A DNA stretch of 64,000 nt from Phocaeicola vulgatus ATCC 8482. Its GTDB lineage: Bacteria; Bacteroidota; Bacteroidia; Bacteroidales; Bacteroidaceae. This document shows positions 19,250 to 27,839 of this stretch, one piece after another (the first letter of the stretch is position 1; each line of letters begins with the position of its first letter). Below the pieces are notes generated by a model. That model ran no database searches, was not told the origin of the DNA, and saw only the letters and a program-made list of their open reading frames with translations. The position numbers and the translations under genes were made by a program. Location of the stretch: positions 2,356,001 to 2,420,000 of the forward strand of contig NC_009614.1 of assembly GCF_000012825.1 (NCBI RefSeq), in the 5' to 3' direction.

Positions 19250-20361
19250 AGCACAATCATTTTTAAAGAGAAATCAAAGAACACCATTTTGGGATTCACA
19301 TTCTGTCCTATATGTAATTGTGCTTCACTAAGTTCGTCCATTATGCCCATCACATTCCGCTCGTTGACAAACGGTGCGAAACGGGTGGAAAAATTTTGTT
19401 CTTCGGGATTCATATACACTAAATCACGTTGATGAAAGTTGTATATGAAGTTTTCTCGTATCATACGTTGGCAGTAGGCCAGAAAATTCTTCTGACGTTC
19501 ACGCCCCATGGAGGCTACCGCATCGCTCCATTGTCTCATTTCGCGTATCTTCCGTTGATAGGAAAGGCGCATCAAATTTATAAAGAGTTCAAAGAACAGT
19601 TTGTTTTCCTCGCTCAGATGTATGGTTTCCAGTGCTTTCAGAAAATTGCCTTCTGAGCGGTGTGCTATATCGTCAGCATCTTCCGGTTGTAGTCCGTATT
19701 TGGTTTGCAATACTTTTGAGATTTCAGGTTCTTTGATCCCATGAATGTTAAATCGTTGGGTACGGCTTTGGATCGTTTGCAAAATGGCATCAGGCTCTTC
19801 GGATACTAATAAAAAGACAGTCATGGCAGGAGGCTCTTCCAGTAACTTCAGCAGTTTGTTGCTGCATTCCACGTTCATCTTTTCGGGAAGCCATATAATC
19901 ATGATTTTGTAACCGCCTTGACTGGATTTTAAGCTGAGCTTTCGTACAATCTCATCGCTCTCTTTTACAAAGATTTGCGCCTGTTGGTTTTCTGCTCCCA
20001 TCTCTTTCAGCCAATGGTTCAGATTAAAATATGGGTTCTGCAGGACAAAGTTGCGCCAGTCTGCTATGAAATCATCGCATACGGTATCCTTTCCGGCTTT
20101 TTTCTTGATAACAGGAAAAACGAAATGCAGGTCGGGATGTATCAGCTTATTGAATTTCACACAAGTGGGGCAAATTCCGCAGGCATCTTGTTCACCACGG
20201 TTTTCACAGCAGATGTAACGGGCATAAGCTATTGCCAAAGGCAACTTTCCTGTACCTTCGGGACCGCAAATCAGTTGTGCATGAGGGATTCTTCCTTCTT
20301 TTACCTCGGCTATGAGCCGCTGTTTTGCTTCCTCTTGTCCTATTACATCTTTAAATAACAT
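19237..20361 (-). CDS. holB: DNA polymerase III delta-prime subunit
   Basis: The 374-residue AAA+ clamp-loader subunit has a Walker A motif GPEGTGKLPLA (about residues 34-44), the four-cysteine zinc module (CENRGEQDACGICPTC) typical of delta-prime/tau, and the sensor-1 region ending SRTQRF. It helps load the sliding clamp onto primed DNA. It is the second gene of metF-holB-ricT-gldH, 27 bp downstream of metF. Confidence 0.93.
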   Translation of the reverse strand: MLFKDVIGQEEAKQRLIAEVKEGRIPHAQLICGPEGTGKLPLAIAYARYICCENRGEQDACGICPTCVKFNKLIHPDLHFVFPVIKKKAGKDTVCDDFIADWRNFVLQNPYFNLNHWLKEMGAENQQAQIFVKESDEIVRKLSLKSSQGGYKIMIIWLPEKMNVECSNKLLKLLEEPPAMTVFLLVSEEPDAILQTIQSRTQRFNIHGIKEPEISKVLQTKYGLQPEDADDIAHRSEGNFLKALETIHLSEENKLFFELFINLMRLSYQRKIREMRQWSDAVASMGRERQKNFLAYCQRMIRENFIYNFHQRDLVYMNPEEQNFSTRFAPFVNERNVMGIMDELSEAQLHIGQNVNPKMVFFDFSLKMIVLLKN

Positions 20362-20388
20362 TGCTTTTTATAGTCATTTATTTACTGT

Positions 20389-21342
20389 TTAATAAATTGC
20401 TTTTGCAACTTCCTTTACACTGTTCACGGCACTTACGGTATAGAAATGAATGCTGGGAACCCCACAGGCTATTAATTCACGGCACTGGTGTATGCACCAT
20501 TCTATGCCAAGACTTTCCGCTTCTTCATCTGTTTGACATTTCATCGCTTCGCCTGCCAGTTCTTGCGGCAAGTCTATCTTGAACGTCTTGGGTATCATGT
20601 TCAGCTGGGATAATTTGCGGAAAGGCTTGATACCCGGAATAATAGGTACATTGATTCCTTCTTTTCTTACCCTTTCTACAAATTCGAAATATTTGCGGTT
20701 GTCATAGAACATCTGTGTCACAGCATATTCAGCTCCTGCTTCAATCTTTTTCTTCAGCCAATAAATATCTTGTTCCATATTGGGTGATTCCTCGTGTTTT
20801 TCAGGATAGCAGGCTACTCCATAACTGAACGGAGTTCCTGTTACCTTGATGGGGGAACCGTCTACAAATACGCCTTTATTGAAATCATTGATCTGCTCTT
20901 CCAGTTCTATGGCGTGGTTGTAACCGTTGTTTTCGGGTACGAAAGCTGATTCGTGCTTTGCCTTGTCACCACGCAGTACCAACAAGTCGGTGATGCCCAG
21001 GAATTGTAGATCTAACAATACATATTCTGTATCTTCGCGGGAAAAACCGCTGCACAGGATATGTGGCACTGTCGTTATATTGTATTTGTTCTGCAAAGCG
21101 GCGGCAACAGCAACTGTTCCGGGACGGCGGCGCTGGCGTGTACGTTGGTACAGCCCGTTTCCCAGCTCCTTGTACACATATTCGCTGCGGTGGGTTGTAA
21201 TATTGATATATTTAGGGTCGAATTCGCGTAGCGTATCAACCGTTTTATACAGTTTTTCAATACCCGTTCCTTTCAGCGGAGGGAGAATTTCAAAAGAAAA
21301 AGCCGTATTGTCCGTGCTTTTTATTAAATCAACTACTCTCAT
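20389..21342 (-). CDS. metF: Methylenetetrahydrofolate reductase
   Basis: The 317-residue TIM-barrel flavoprotein reduces 5,10-methylene-THF to 5-methyl-THF for methionine synthesis. Motifs are the catalytic glutamate region FSFEILPP, NITTHRSEY, LVLRGD, and TQMFYDN for FAD and substrate binding. It is first in a four-gene minus-strand cluster. No SAM riboswitch fold is evident in its leader. Confidence 0.95.
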   Translation of the reverse strand: MRVVDLIKSTDNTAFSFEILPPLKGTGIEKLYKTVDTLREFDPKYINITTHRSEYVYKELGNGLYQRTRQRRRPGTVAVAAALQNKYNITTVPHILCSGFSREDTEYVLLDLQFLGITDLLVLRGDKAKHESAFVPENNGYNHAIELEEQINDFNKGVFVDGSPIKVTGTPFSYGVACYPEKHEESPNMEQDIYWLKKKIEAGAEYAVTQMFYDNRKYFEFVERVRKEGINVPIIPGIKPFRKLSQLNMIPKTFKIDLPQELAGEAMKCQTDEEAESLGIEWCIHQCRELIACGVPSIHFYTVSAVNSVKEVAKAIY

Positions 21343-21392
21343 CGTTCTGTCTCGTTCTCTTATGCCTTATCGGGCGGAATTACATATTTGGG

Positions 21393-21400
21393 CAAAAATA
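21393..21400 (-). promoter_or_regulatory. Possible -7 element of the metF promoter
   Basis: On the minus strand this reads TATTTTTG, matching TAnnTTTG, about 50 bp before the metF ATG. No good -33 element accompanies it. Confidence 0.4.
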
Positions 21401-21467
21401 AGAAAAATATCGTAGTTTATGGGGATGAAAAAGCGATTTATTTTATCTTTGTTCTATAATAAAGTGA

Positions 21468-21697
21468 AACATACGGAGAGAAAAGCGTTTCCTTGCAGCT
21501 AAGCCGTGGTTTTCCACACTTGTCAGGGATACCGTCCGTGATGGTGGAGTAACATTTCTCCTGCCTACAGGCATTGCTCTCTTTGATGATGACCTGTCAA
21601 GCTTTACTGCATGGAGAATACTTGCGGATGGGATAAGCCCCGTCCTTGCAGGAGATGAAATAATCTGTAAACCTTTGTTTGGGGAAGTAGCGGAGGT
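21468..21697 (+). pseudogene. Possible gene remnant: open frame with no start codon
   Basis: One plus-strand frame is open from just after a TGA (21465-21467) and reads as a plausible protein segment (AKPWFSTLVRDTVRDGG, then GIALFDDDLSSFTAW, AWRILADGISPVLAGDE). Its codon choice is varied and not A+T-skewed. There is no ATG or obvious RBS, and the frame runs on into antisense of the PLD gene. It may be a decayed or insertion-borne fragment, but I do not recognise the family. Chance is possible. Confidence 0.3.
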
Positions 21698-22993
21698 TTA
21701 TAGGAATGGAGTGAACAGATTGGCGAACCAACCGACGAAGCGTTTCCATCCGGAGCGTTTTTTATATTCTTCCTTGGTAAACAGGGTACTGTCCAGCTTG
21801 TCATGCTCGAACATGGTGTTCAGTTCATGTGTGGTTTCTTTGTCAAAAATGAAAGCGTTGACCTCATAGTCATAGCGTAGGCTGCGGCTGTTCAGATTCG
21901 TACTTCCCACAGTGCAGAACAGGCTGTCCACCATCATGATCTTAGAGTGGTGGAACCCGCCATTGTACACATAAATCTTTGCTCCTTTCTTACGCAGCTT
22001 GTTTGCTGTATAGAACGCGGCATCGGGGGTAAAAGGAATATCCGATTTGCCCGGTATCATGATTTCTACTTCAACGCCTCGCTTCAACGCACGTTTTATG
22101 GCTTTTTTAATGCTTGGAATGGGAGTGAAATAGGGATTCACTATTTGTATTTTATCCTGTGCGGCATCAATGGACTTGATATAAGTCTGCCTCATCAGTC
22201 TGGGTTCTTTTTTCGGAATGCGGTCTACAATGGCTACATTCTTATTTCCCTTGAAAGTAGAATCGTTTCGTAGGGGATAGTATTGGCTTCCGCTTACGTG
22301 TTGTTTAGTGCTTTTGTTCCACATGGCCAGGAAGATGTCCTGCAATTCGTTTACGGCATTTCCCTCTATACGGATATGCATGTCGCGCCAGTCGCCTATT
22401 TCCGGCAGACCCTTTATATAGTAATTGGCTATGTTCATGCCACCGGTATATCCTATTTTTCCGTCTATGACTACAATCTTGCGATGGTCTCTGTGCAGGG
22501 CATGATTGATATAGGGGAATTTGAAAGGGTCGAACTTGACAATTTCGATTCCTTTGTCACGGATTGCTTGTATGTGTTTCTTTTTCAATGGCTTGTTGTT
22601 TGACAAATTGCCGAAGGCATCAAACAAAGCTCTGACTTCCACTCCTTCTTTCACTTTTTCTCCCAATAAATCAAATAGTGCGTTCGCTATGGAATCGTTA
22701 CGAAAATTGAAGTATTCTAAGTGGATATGATGTTTGGCATGCCGTATTTCTTCAAAGAGATCGATGAATTTGGCCCGACCGCTTTTTAATAATTTCAGTT
22801 TGCTGTTTTGGGTGATAGGAATGCCGGCATCCTTTAAGAAATTGATAACGGCAGAGTCGCTGGTATAGGTTGGCACCGTATCTGTCGCTGCTATATGGAT
22901 GTTGGTAACTTCTTGTGACTGAGCTGTCTCTACAGTGAAAGATAAGATGAATAAAAGTATTAAATAAATATGTTTTTTTATATCAAACTTCAT
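21698..22993 (-). CDS. Phospholipase-D-like cardiolipin synthase family protein
   Basis: The 431-residue protein has two HKD motifs: HRKIVVID (residues 170-177) with GYTGGMN after it, and HSKIMMVD (349-356) with GSTN after it. These form the active site that joins phosphatidyl groups to make cardiolipin. Ordinary bacterial Cls proteins begin with two membrane helices; this one has a single N-terminal hydrophobic stretch ending TAQSQ that looks like a cleavable signal peptide. It may therefore act in the periplasm as a PLD-family enzyme. The substrate remains inferred. It has its own -7 element at 23013-23020. Confidence 0.85.
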   Translation of the reverse strand: MKFDIKKHIYLILLFILSFTVETAQSQEVTNIHIAATDTVPTYTSDSAVINFLKDAGIPITQNSKLKLLKSGRAKFIDLFEEIRHAKHHIHLEYFNFRNDSIANALFDLLGEKVKEGVEVRALFDAFGNLSNNKPLKKKHIQAIRDKGIEIVKFDPFKFPYINHALHRDHRKIVVIDGKIGYTGGMNIANYYIKGLPEIGDWRDMHIRIEGNAVNELQDIFLAMWNKSTKQHVSGSQYYPLRNDSTFKGNKNVAIVDRIPKKEPRLMRQTYIKSIDAAQDKIQIVNPYFTPIPSIKKAIKRALKRGVEVEIMIPGKSDIPFTPDAAFYTANKLRKKGAKIYVYNGGFHHSKIMMVDSLFCTVGSTNLNSRSLRYDYEVNAFIFDKETTHELNTMFEHDKLDSTLFTKEEYKKRSGWKRFVGWFANLFTPFL

Positions 22994-23012
22994 TGCTTTT
23001 TTATTAAGGCTG

Positions 23013-23020
23013 CAAAGGTA
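23013..23020 (-). promoter_or_regulatory. -7 element of the PLD-like gene
   Basis: The minus strand reads TACCTTTG, a TAnnTTTG match, 20 bp before the ATG at 22993. A weak CTTG sits 20 bp further upstream (23041-23044). Confidence 0.5.
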
Positions 23021-23367
23021 TTTATTATTCTAGGAATGAACAAGCCATCGGTATTATTTATGTTTAAAAGGGAGAAATAGAACAGTGTGGCCATTTGTTT
23101 GAACAGTTGGTAAATTGAGGTGGTAGAAATTTAATGAAGGTTGTTTTTATTGTTCCATTCATATCTTTTTTCAGGCTCGGTATAAACATCTGTAGTGTGT
23201 GTGAAAGAAGTTTGTCGGTCCGGTTTTTCTGCTGTTGTGACATTCAAGAGGAGGAGATACGGAAAAATAATAATCCGTCGGCGGGATTAAAAGAATGCAT
23301 ATCGCATCCAGCCCTGTTGCCTAAGCCTTTTCTATCTCCAGATTAACCCTTTTTATGCGGATGTATT

Positions 23368-23456
23368 CTATCTCCATAGCCTTGGGAGTTAACTCCATAG
23401 CCTTGGGAGATAACTCCAAAGCTTATGGAGATAACTCCAAAGGCTTGCGGAGATAA
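23368..23456. repeat. 21-bp tandem repeat with palindromic GGAGnTAACTCC core
   Basis: Full units start at 23376, 23397 and 23418, with partial units on both sides. The consensus is ATAGCCTTGGGAGATAACTCC. Each unit contains GGAG-ATAA-CTCC (or GGAGTTAACTCC, a perfect palindrome), so consecutive units can pair with themselves or each other. The period of 21 bp is two helical turns. Confidence 0.85.
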
Positions 23457-23814
23457 AACAGACGGGAAGAAAACCTTTAATCATACGGCGGGAAAGGTTT
23501 GGGGATACAGGTAAAATCTTTTAGTGATGAATCCGGTGTATGTACAGGGTTATACATATATTATATTCATTCTTATATGTATGTATATGAACTTCCATAC
23601 GTTCAGAATGAAAATCCACATCAGGGCAGGGGTGTTTTTTATCTCTGCCGATGCATCGTAAGCCGTCATTCCTTGGAGGTACAAATCTTTTATGGTGCTT
23701 TTTCATTGAAAAAGACTTGGAATGCTCTACTTTGTGTCAAGCTGGAATAGTTTATAAAAAAGAGAGTATATGATTGATAAACAGTATGCTATGTGAAATT
23801 TTCCTTGAAAATGT

Positions 23815-23916
23815 AGTGAGGGCATGAGGGTATGAGTGAGAGCAAGTATTTTTACCATTGGCGTATAAATGGTTTATAGTTAGCTTGTTATGTTTGCAGT
23901 GAGGGCATGAGGGCAT
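23815..23916. repeat. 19-bp direct repeat pair
   Basis: AGTGAGGGCATGAGGGTAT (23815-23833) recurs at 23898-23916 with one mismatch. The intervening 64 bases are not repeated. The meaning is unknown. Confidence 0.7.
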
Positions 23917-24054
23917 AAATGCTTCGAACTTTCTAGTGGGAGCTGAAGGGAAAGGCTGATACGCCAAGAATATTTTGGAAAACTGATCCGGAAAATCCAT
24001 TCTTGGTTTAACTCTCGGTTTAACCGAACCATGTAAACCGGCGCGTTTAAGGCA

Positions 24055-24087
24055 TAAAAAAAGAGAGTTACTTTGGTGTAACTCTCT
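24055..24087 (-). terminator. Terminator of tRNA-Lys
   Basis: AGAGAGTTAC (24062-24071) pairs perfectly with 24078-24087. On the minus strand the stem is followed by a run of T (24055-24061), so it ends the tRNA transcript. Confidence 0.88.
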
Positions 24088-24094
24088 GATTCTT

Positions 24095-24170
24095 TGGTGA
24101 TCCGCTTGGGGCTCGAACCCAAGACCCCAACATTAAAAGTGTTGTGCTCTACCTGCTGAGCTAGCGAATC
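24095..24170 (-). tRNA. tRNA-Lys (anticodon TTT)
   Basis: The minus strand folds as a standard cloverleaf. Acceptor GATTCGC pairs with GCGGATC, the D-arm is GCTCAGCAGGTAGAGC, the anticodon stem is CAACA/TGTTG around the loop CTTTTAA (anticodon TTT), and the T-arm is TTGGG-TTCGAGC-CCCAA. The 3' CCA is encoded (24095-24097). Confidence 0.97.
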
Positions 24171-24207
24171 AATCCTTTGTTATTGCTATTCTTCCGAATT
24201 GCGAGTG

Positions 24208-24239
24208 CAAAGGTAGACGTTTTAGATGAAATATGCAAA
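24208..24239 (-). promoter_or_regulatory. tRNA-Lys promoter
   Basis: On the minus strand the -33 TTTG (24236-24239) and the -7 TACCTTTG (24208-24215) are 20 bp apart, a good Bacteroides housekeeping promoter about 38 bp before the tRNA 5' end. Confidence 0.7.
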
Positions 24240-24261
24240 TATATTACTTGATTTTTTTGAA

Positions 24262-25398
24262 TTATTTTTCGTTAGAATTCTCTTTGTGCTGAAAATCAGA
24301 GTGTTCTATCCCTCCGGAAAATTCTTTTTCTTTTATTCGTATGTATCTTTGATAGTAAGAAAGCATCAAGCTGGTACAAGGCAAAGCGATAATCATACCT
24401 ACAATTCCCATTAATGCCCCCCAGACGGAGAGGGATAATAAAATGATAGCAGGATTCAATCCTGTGATTTTTCCCATAACTTTCGGTACAATCAGACCGT
24501 CTTGTATAATTTGTACGATGCAGAACACAAGGAAGGCGCAAAATAATATCCACCAGAAATTCTCTCCTGTATCCGCAGCCTTCAGTAAGGCTAATAAGAC
24601 TGTGGGAATAAAAGCGATAAGCTGAAGGTAGGGAACCATATTGAGAAGCCCGATAAACAATCCGAAACCGATGGCTAACGGGAAATCAATAATAAGAAAC
24701 CCTATGCTGAACAGAATCCCTACACAAAAAGCGACAAACGCCTGCCCGCGGAAATATTTGTTCATGCCGTCCTGTACATCCGTGACAATATGTACTGTCA
24801 TTTCACGGTGTCTGGCAGGGATCAGTTTTATCCATCCCCGTGCAATGGCTTCATAATCTAATAGAATGAAGAAAGTGTACAGCAGGATGATGAATGAGGT
24901 GAATACACTGAATACAATATTGACAGATTGGGTCAGCAATGCCCATACTTGGGGAAGAACATTACGCATGGTATTCGCAAAATTGCTTTCGTTCAGCGCT
25001 TCGTGTATTTTCAACATATCTATGTGCTCTTTTATGAAATTGGCCACTGTGCCGGGAATGGCTGCTTGCTTGGATCCTTCGATAAAATAGGCGGTGAGCA
25101 ATTCTTTCAGTTTGCCGAATTCTTCAATGATTGGTGGTACAAGTCCTACAAATGCTAAAGTGATAATGGACAGCAATACCAGCAAAACAACTAATATGGA
25201 GATTACCCGGTTCCTCAGACGCAATTTGTTCTGAAAGAAAATGACCATCGGATAGATAAGATAGGCTATCAGCCATGCTATGAAGAAAGGAAGCAGCACT
25301 CCGCTGAGTCGGTTGACCAGATATAGAATGCCGATAATGACCATCGCTGTCAATATTCCGCGGATAAAACTATCGAATGTTATTTTTTTCTGTATCAT
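24262..25398 (-). CDS. AI-2E family transporter (PerM-like)
   Basis: The 378-residue membrane protein has about seven to eight hydrophobic segments and the family's C-terminal region (GFGLFIGLLNMVPYLQLI; PKVMGKITGLNPAIILLSL; WGALMGIVGMIIALP). Family members export diverse small molecules or ions; the AI-2 label is historical and the substrate here is unknown. It starts 10 bp after the thymidine kinase gene, so the two are probably co-transcribed. Confidence 0.88.
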   Translation of the reverse strand: MIQKKITFDSFIRGILTAMVIIGILYLVNRLSGVLLPFFIAWLIAYLIYPMVIFFQNKLRLRNRVISILVVLLVLLSIITLAFVGLVPPIIEEFGKLKELLTAYFIEGSKQAAIPGTVANFIKEHIDMLKIHEALNESNFANTMRNVLPQVWALLTQSVNIVFSVFTSFIILLYTFFILLDYEAIARGWIKLIPARHREMTVHIVTDVQDGMNKYFRGQAFVAFCVGILFSIGFLIIDFPLAIGFGLFIGLLNMVPYLQLIAFIPTVLLALLKAADTGENFWWILFCAFLVFCIVQIIQDGLIVPKVMGKITGLNPAIILLSLSVWGALMGIVGMIIALPCTSLMLSYYQRYIRIKEKEFSGGIEHSDFQHKENSNEK

Positions 25399-25408
25399 AA
25401 AGTGTGTG

Positions 25409-26008
25409 TTATTTATTTTCAGTTTCCTCTTTCAAAGCTTCCATATAGCAGGTCCGGCAAAGAGGCTCATAGTCTGCCTTTTCCCCTAATAGGACCCGTT
25501 TTTCGCTTTTGGTGATTCGGTGGGTGGCATAGGCCAAGTTCCCACATTTCACACAAATGGCATGAACTTTGGTTACTTCGTCTGCAATAGCCAGCAAGGC
25601 AGGTATAGGTCCGAAAGGAACTCTCCTGAAATCCATGTCCAATCCGGCGACAATGACTCTTATCCCGTTGTCAGCCAGCTTGTTGCAGACATCAACCAAA
25701 CCTTCGTCAAAAAATTGCGCTTCGTCTATACCCACTACATCCTTGTCTGAGGAGAAAAGCAAGATGCTGGCAGAAGAATCAATAGGGGTGGAGGCAATAG
25801 AGTTGCTGTCATGTGATACAACTTCTTCTTCCGAATAGCGTGTATCTATGGCCGGTTTGAATATTTCAACCCGTTGACGGGCAAACTTCGCTCTTTTCAA
25901 ACGGCGGATTAGTTCCTCGGTTTTACCTGAGAACATTGAGCCGCATATTACTTCTATTCTTCCTCTTCTACGTGTTTCCTGGATGTGGTCTTCTGAAAAA
26001 ACTACCAT
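25409..26008 (-). CDS. tdk: Thymidine kinase (type II)
   Basis: The 199-residue enzyme phosphorylates thymidine to TMP in the salvage pathway. It has a P-loop GSMFSGKT (residues 23-30), the catalytic glutamate in GIDEAQFF (E96), the lasso region with a C-x2-C zinc pair (CVKCGNLAY) and a second pair near the C-terminus (CRTC). Size and motifs are typical. A -7 element lies at 26043-26050. Confidence 0.96.
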
Positions 26009-26042
26009 AATTTAGTTATAACAATTAGATTAATTCTGAGTG

Positions 26043-26050
26043 CAAATGTA
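26043..26050 (-). promoter_or_regulatory. -7 element of the tdk promoter
   Basis: The minus strand reads TACATTTG (TAnnTTTG), 35 bp before the tdk ATG; no clear -33 element is seen. Confidence 0.5.
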
Positions 26051-26176
26051 CGACTTGTACCCCGAAAAAGGATTATTTTCACTTGGAAATTTATTAATAA
26101 AAGATATAATGTTAAACAAAAGTGCAACATCTGTTAAATAATTGGGACAATTAACTTTATGCATTTAAATTCTTTC

Positions 26177-26184
26177 TACATTTG
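26177..26184 (+). promoter_or_regulatory. -7 element of the rsmI promoter
   Basis: TACATTTG lies 29 bp before the ATG at 26213. Because it falls inside the longer open frame that begins at 26159, it supports the later start. Confidence 0.5.
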
Positions 26185-26212
26185 TTCCAGTATAACAGAA
26201 TGCAATTGTTTT

Positions 26213-26887
26213 ATGGGAAAACTGTATGTCGTACCTACTCCAGTAGGAAATTTAGAGGATATGACTTTCCGTGCCATCCGTGTGTTGAAAGAGGCTGATT
26301 TGATATTGGCGGAAGACACGCGTACTTCGGGTATTCTTTTGAAACATTTTGAAATTAAAAACGCCATGCAGTCTCATCATAAGTTTAATGAGCATAAAAC
26401 AGTGGAAGGTATTGTGAATCGCATCAAAGCGGGCGAAACTGTTGCTTTAATATCTGATGCCGGAACTCCTGGTATTTCTGATCCCGGATTTTTAATAGTG
26501 CGTGAGTGTGTGAAGAGTGGCATTGAGGTGCAATGTTTGCCTGGAGCTACTGCTTTTGTACCTGCGCTGGTGGCGTCGGGATTGCCTGATGAACGTTTCT
26601 GCTTTGAAGGATTCCTGCCACAAAAAAAAGGAAGAGTGACCCGTTTGACCTCTTTGCAAGAAGAAAAACGGACGATGATATTTTATGAATCACCCTACCG
26701 TTTGGTGAAAACCTTAACTCAATTTGCCGAGTTTTTCGGTGCCGAAAGGCCTGTTTCCGTATGTCGTGAGATTTCAAAAATTCACGAAGAAAGTGTTCGG
26801 GGCACATTAACTGAAGTTATAGCGCATTTCACTCAAAACGAGCCGCGAGGTGAAATCGTAATCGTACTCGGTGGGAAAGAGGACTAA
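26213..26887 (+). CDS. rsmI: 16S rRNA (cytidine1402-2'-O)-methyltransferase RsmI
   Basis: The 224-residue SAM-dependent tetrapyrrole-methylase-fold enzyme methylates C1402 in the ribosomal decoding centre. Motifs are LYVVPTPVGNLEDMT at the start, AEDTRTSG, ISDAGTPGISDPG, and FYESPYRL. The ATG at 26213 gives the family's standard N-terminus; the in-frame ATG at 26159 adds 18 residues without homology. It is followed 28 bp later by a lipoprotein gene. Confidence 0.95.
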   Translation: MGKLYVVPTPVGNLEDMTFRAIRVLKEADLILAEDTRTSGILLKHFEIKNAMQSHHKFNEHKTVEGIVNRIKAGETVALISDAGTPGISDPGFLIVRECVKSGIEVQCLPGATAFVPALVASGLPDERFCFEGFLPQKKGRVTRLTSLQEEKRTMIFYESPYRLVKTLTQFAEFFGAERPVSVCREISKIHEESVRGTLTEVIAHFTQNEPRGEIVIVLGGKED

Positions 26888-26915
26888 AAATGAATAAACT
26901 TAAAATGTAAAGCAA

Positions 26916-27764
26916 ATGAAAAAACTAGTATTTTTATCGTTGTTATCTGTGGCTTTATTGACTTCATGCGGTAATGGAGCTCAGAAAGATGCCTTGAAGG
27001 CTCAAAATGATTCTTTGATGGTGGAACTGTCAAACAGAAATGCTGAATTGGACGATATCATGGGTGCTTTCAATGAAGTACAGGAAGGTTTTCGTCAGAT
27101 AAATGAAGCTGAGAATCGTGTAGACTTACAGAGTGGTTCTATTCGTGAGAATAGTGCTGATAAGATAAAAGAAGATATTCGCTTCATCAGTGAAAAATTA
27201 CAGTCAAACCGTGAGCAGATTGCGAAACTGGAGAAGCAATTGAAGAATAGTCAGTATAATTCCGCTCAGTTGAAGAAAGCTGTAGCCAACCTGACGAAGG
27301 AGTTGGAAGCTAAACAGCAGCAGATTGAGACTTTGCAGGCTGAATTGGCTTCAAAAAATATTCGTATCGCTGAGCTGGACGATGCTGTGGCCGGTTTAAG
27401 CCAGAATGTAAGTGAACTGACCGCTGAAAATGAGGCGAAGGCTGCAACTGTAGCCAGCCAGGATAAAGCTTTGAATGCTGCCTGGTTTGTTTTTGGTACA
27501 AAATCTGAATTGAAGGACCAGAAAATTCTTGAAAAAGGTGATGTCCTGAAAAGTGCGGATTTTAATAAGGATTATTTTACTCAGATTGATATTCGTACTG
27601 ATAAGGAAATCAAGTTGTATTCTAAACGCGCCGAATTGCTGACTACACATCCGGCTGGTTCATATGAACTGGTGAAAGATGCGAAAGGCCAGCTGACTTT
27701 GAAGATTACAAATCCTACTGAATTCTGGAGCGTATCACGCTATCTTGTTATTCAGGTGAAATAA
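26916..27764 (+). CDS. Coiled-coil lipoprotein, similar to Cbp1 collagen-binding adhesin
   Basis: The 282-residue protein has a lipobox at C18 (LLTSC). A long Lys/Glu/Gln/Ala coiled coil (about residues 30-190) follows, and then a compact C-terminal domain (AAWFVFGTKSELKDQKIL). Length and layout match the Bacteroides family annotated as the Cbp1 collagen-binding glycoprotein adhesin. That name is from memory of the family and is not proven here. A Bacteroides O-glycosylation motif D-(S/T)-(A/I/L/V/M/T) is present (NDSLM, residues 31-35), which fits a secreted glycoprotein. A terminator follows at 27788-27820. Confidence 0.7.
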   Translation: MKKLVFLSLLSVALLTSCGNGAQKDALKAQNDSLMVELSNRNAELDDIMGAFNEVQEGFRQINEAENRVDLQSGSIRENSADKIKEDIRFISEKLQSNREQIAKLEKQLKNSQYNSAQLKKAVANLTKELEAKQQQIETLQAELASKNIRIAELDDAVAGLSQNVSELTAENEAKAATVASQDKALNAAWFVFGTKSELKDQKILEKGDVLKSADFNKDYFTQIDIRTDKEIKLYSKRAELLTTHPAGSYELVKDAKGQLTLKITNPTEFWSVSRYLVIQVK

Positions 27765-27787
27765 GGAATTTAAATTATTGTTCTGTG

Positions 27788-27822
27788 AAAGGGTTGTGCC
27801 GTGAGTGACGCAACCCTTTTTT
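27788..27822 (+). terminator. Intrinsic terminator after the coiled-coil lipoprotein gene
   Basis: AAAGGGTTG (27788-27796) pairs with CAACCCTTT, followed by TTT. It lies 23 bp after the stop codon. Confidence 0.8.
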
Positions 27823-27839
27823 AATCTGCTTTATGTTGT

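Larger units (their letters stand above)
23021..24054. other. 1-kb intergenic region, no convincing gene
   Basis: Neither strand has an ORF with a start, RBS and protein-like composition; the short frames present are under 85 codons and overlap one another. The only structured parts are the 21-bp tandem repeat at 23368-23456 and the 19-bp direct repeat at 23815-23916. Confidence 0.6.

Noticed and set aside
21343..21480. SAM riboswitch before metF
   Set aside because: The leader is A-rich and shows none of the paired stems or the conserved bases of known SAM riboswitches that I can recognise.
23368..23456. CRISPR array
   Set aside because: The units are contiguous with no variable spacers, and no cas genes are in the window.
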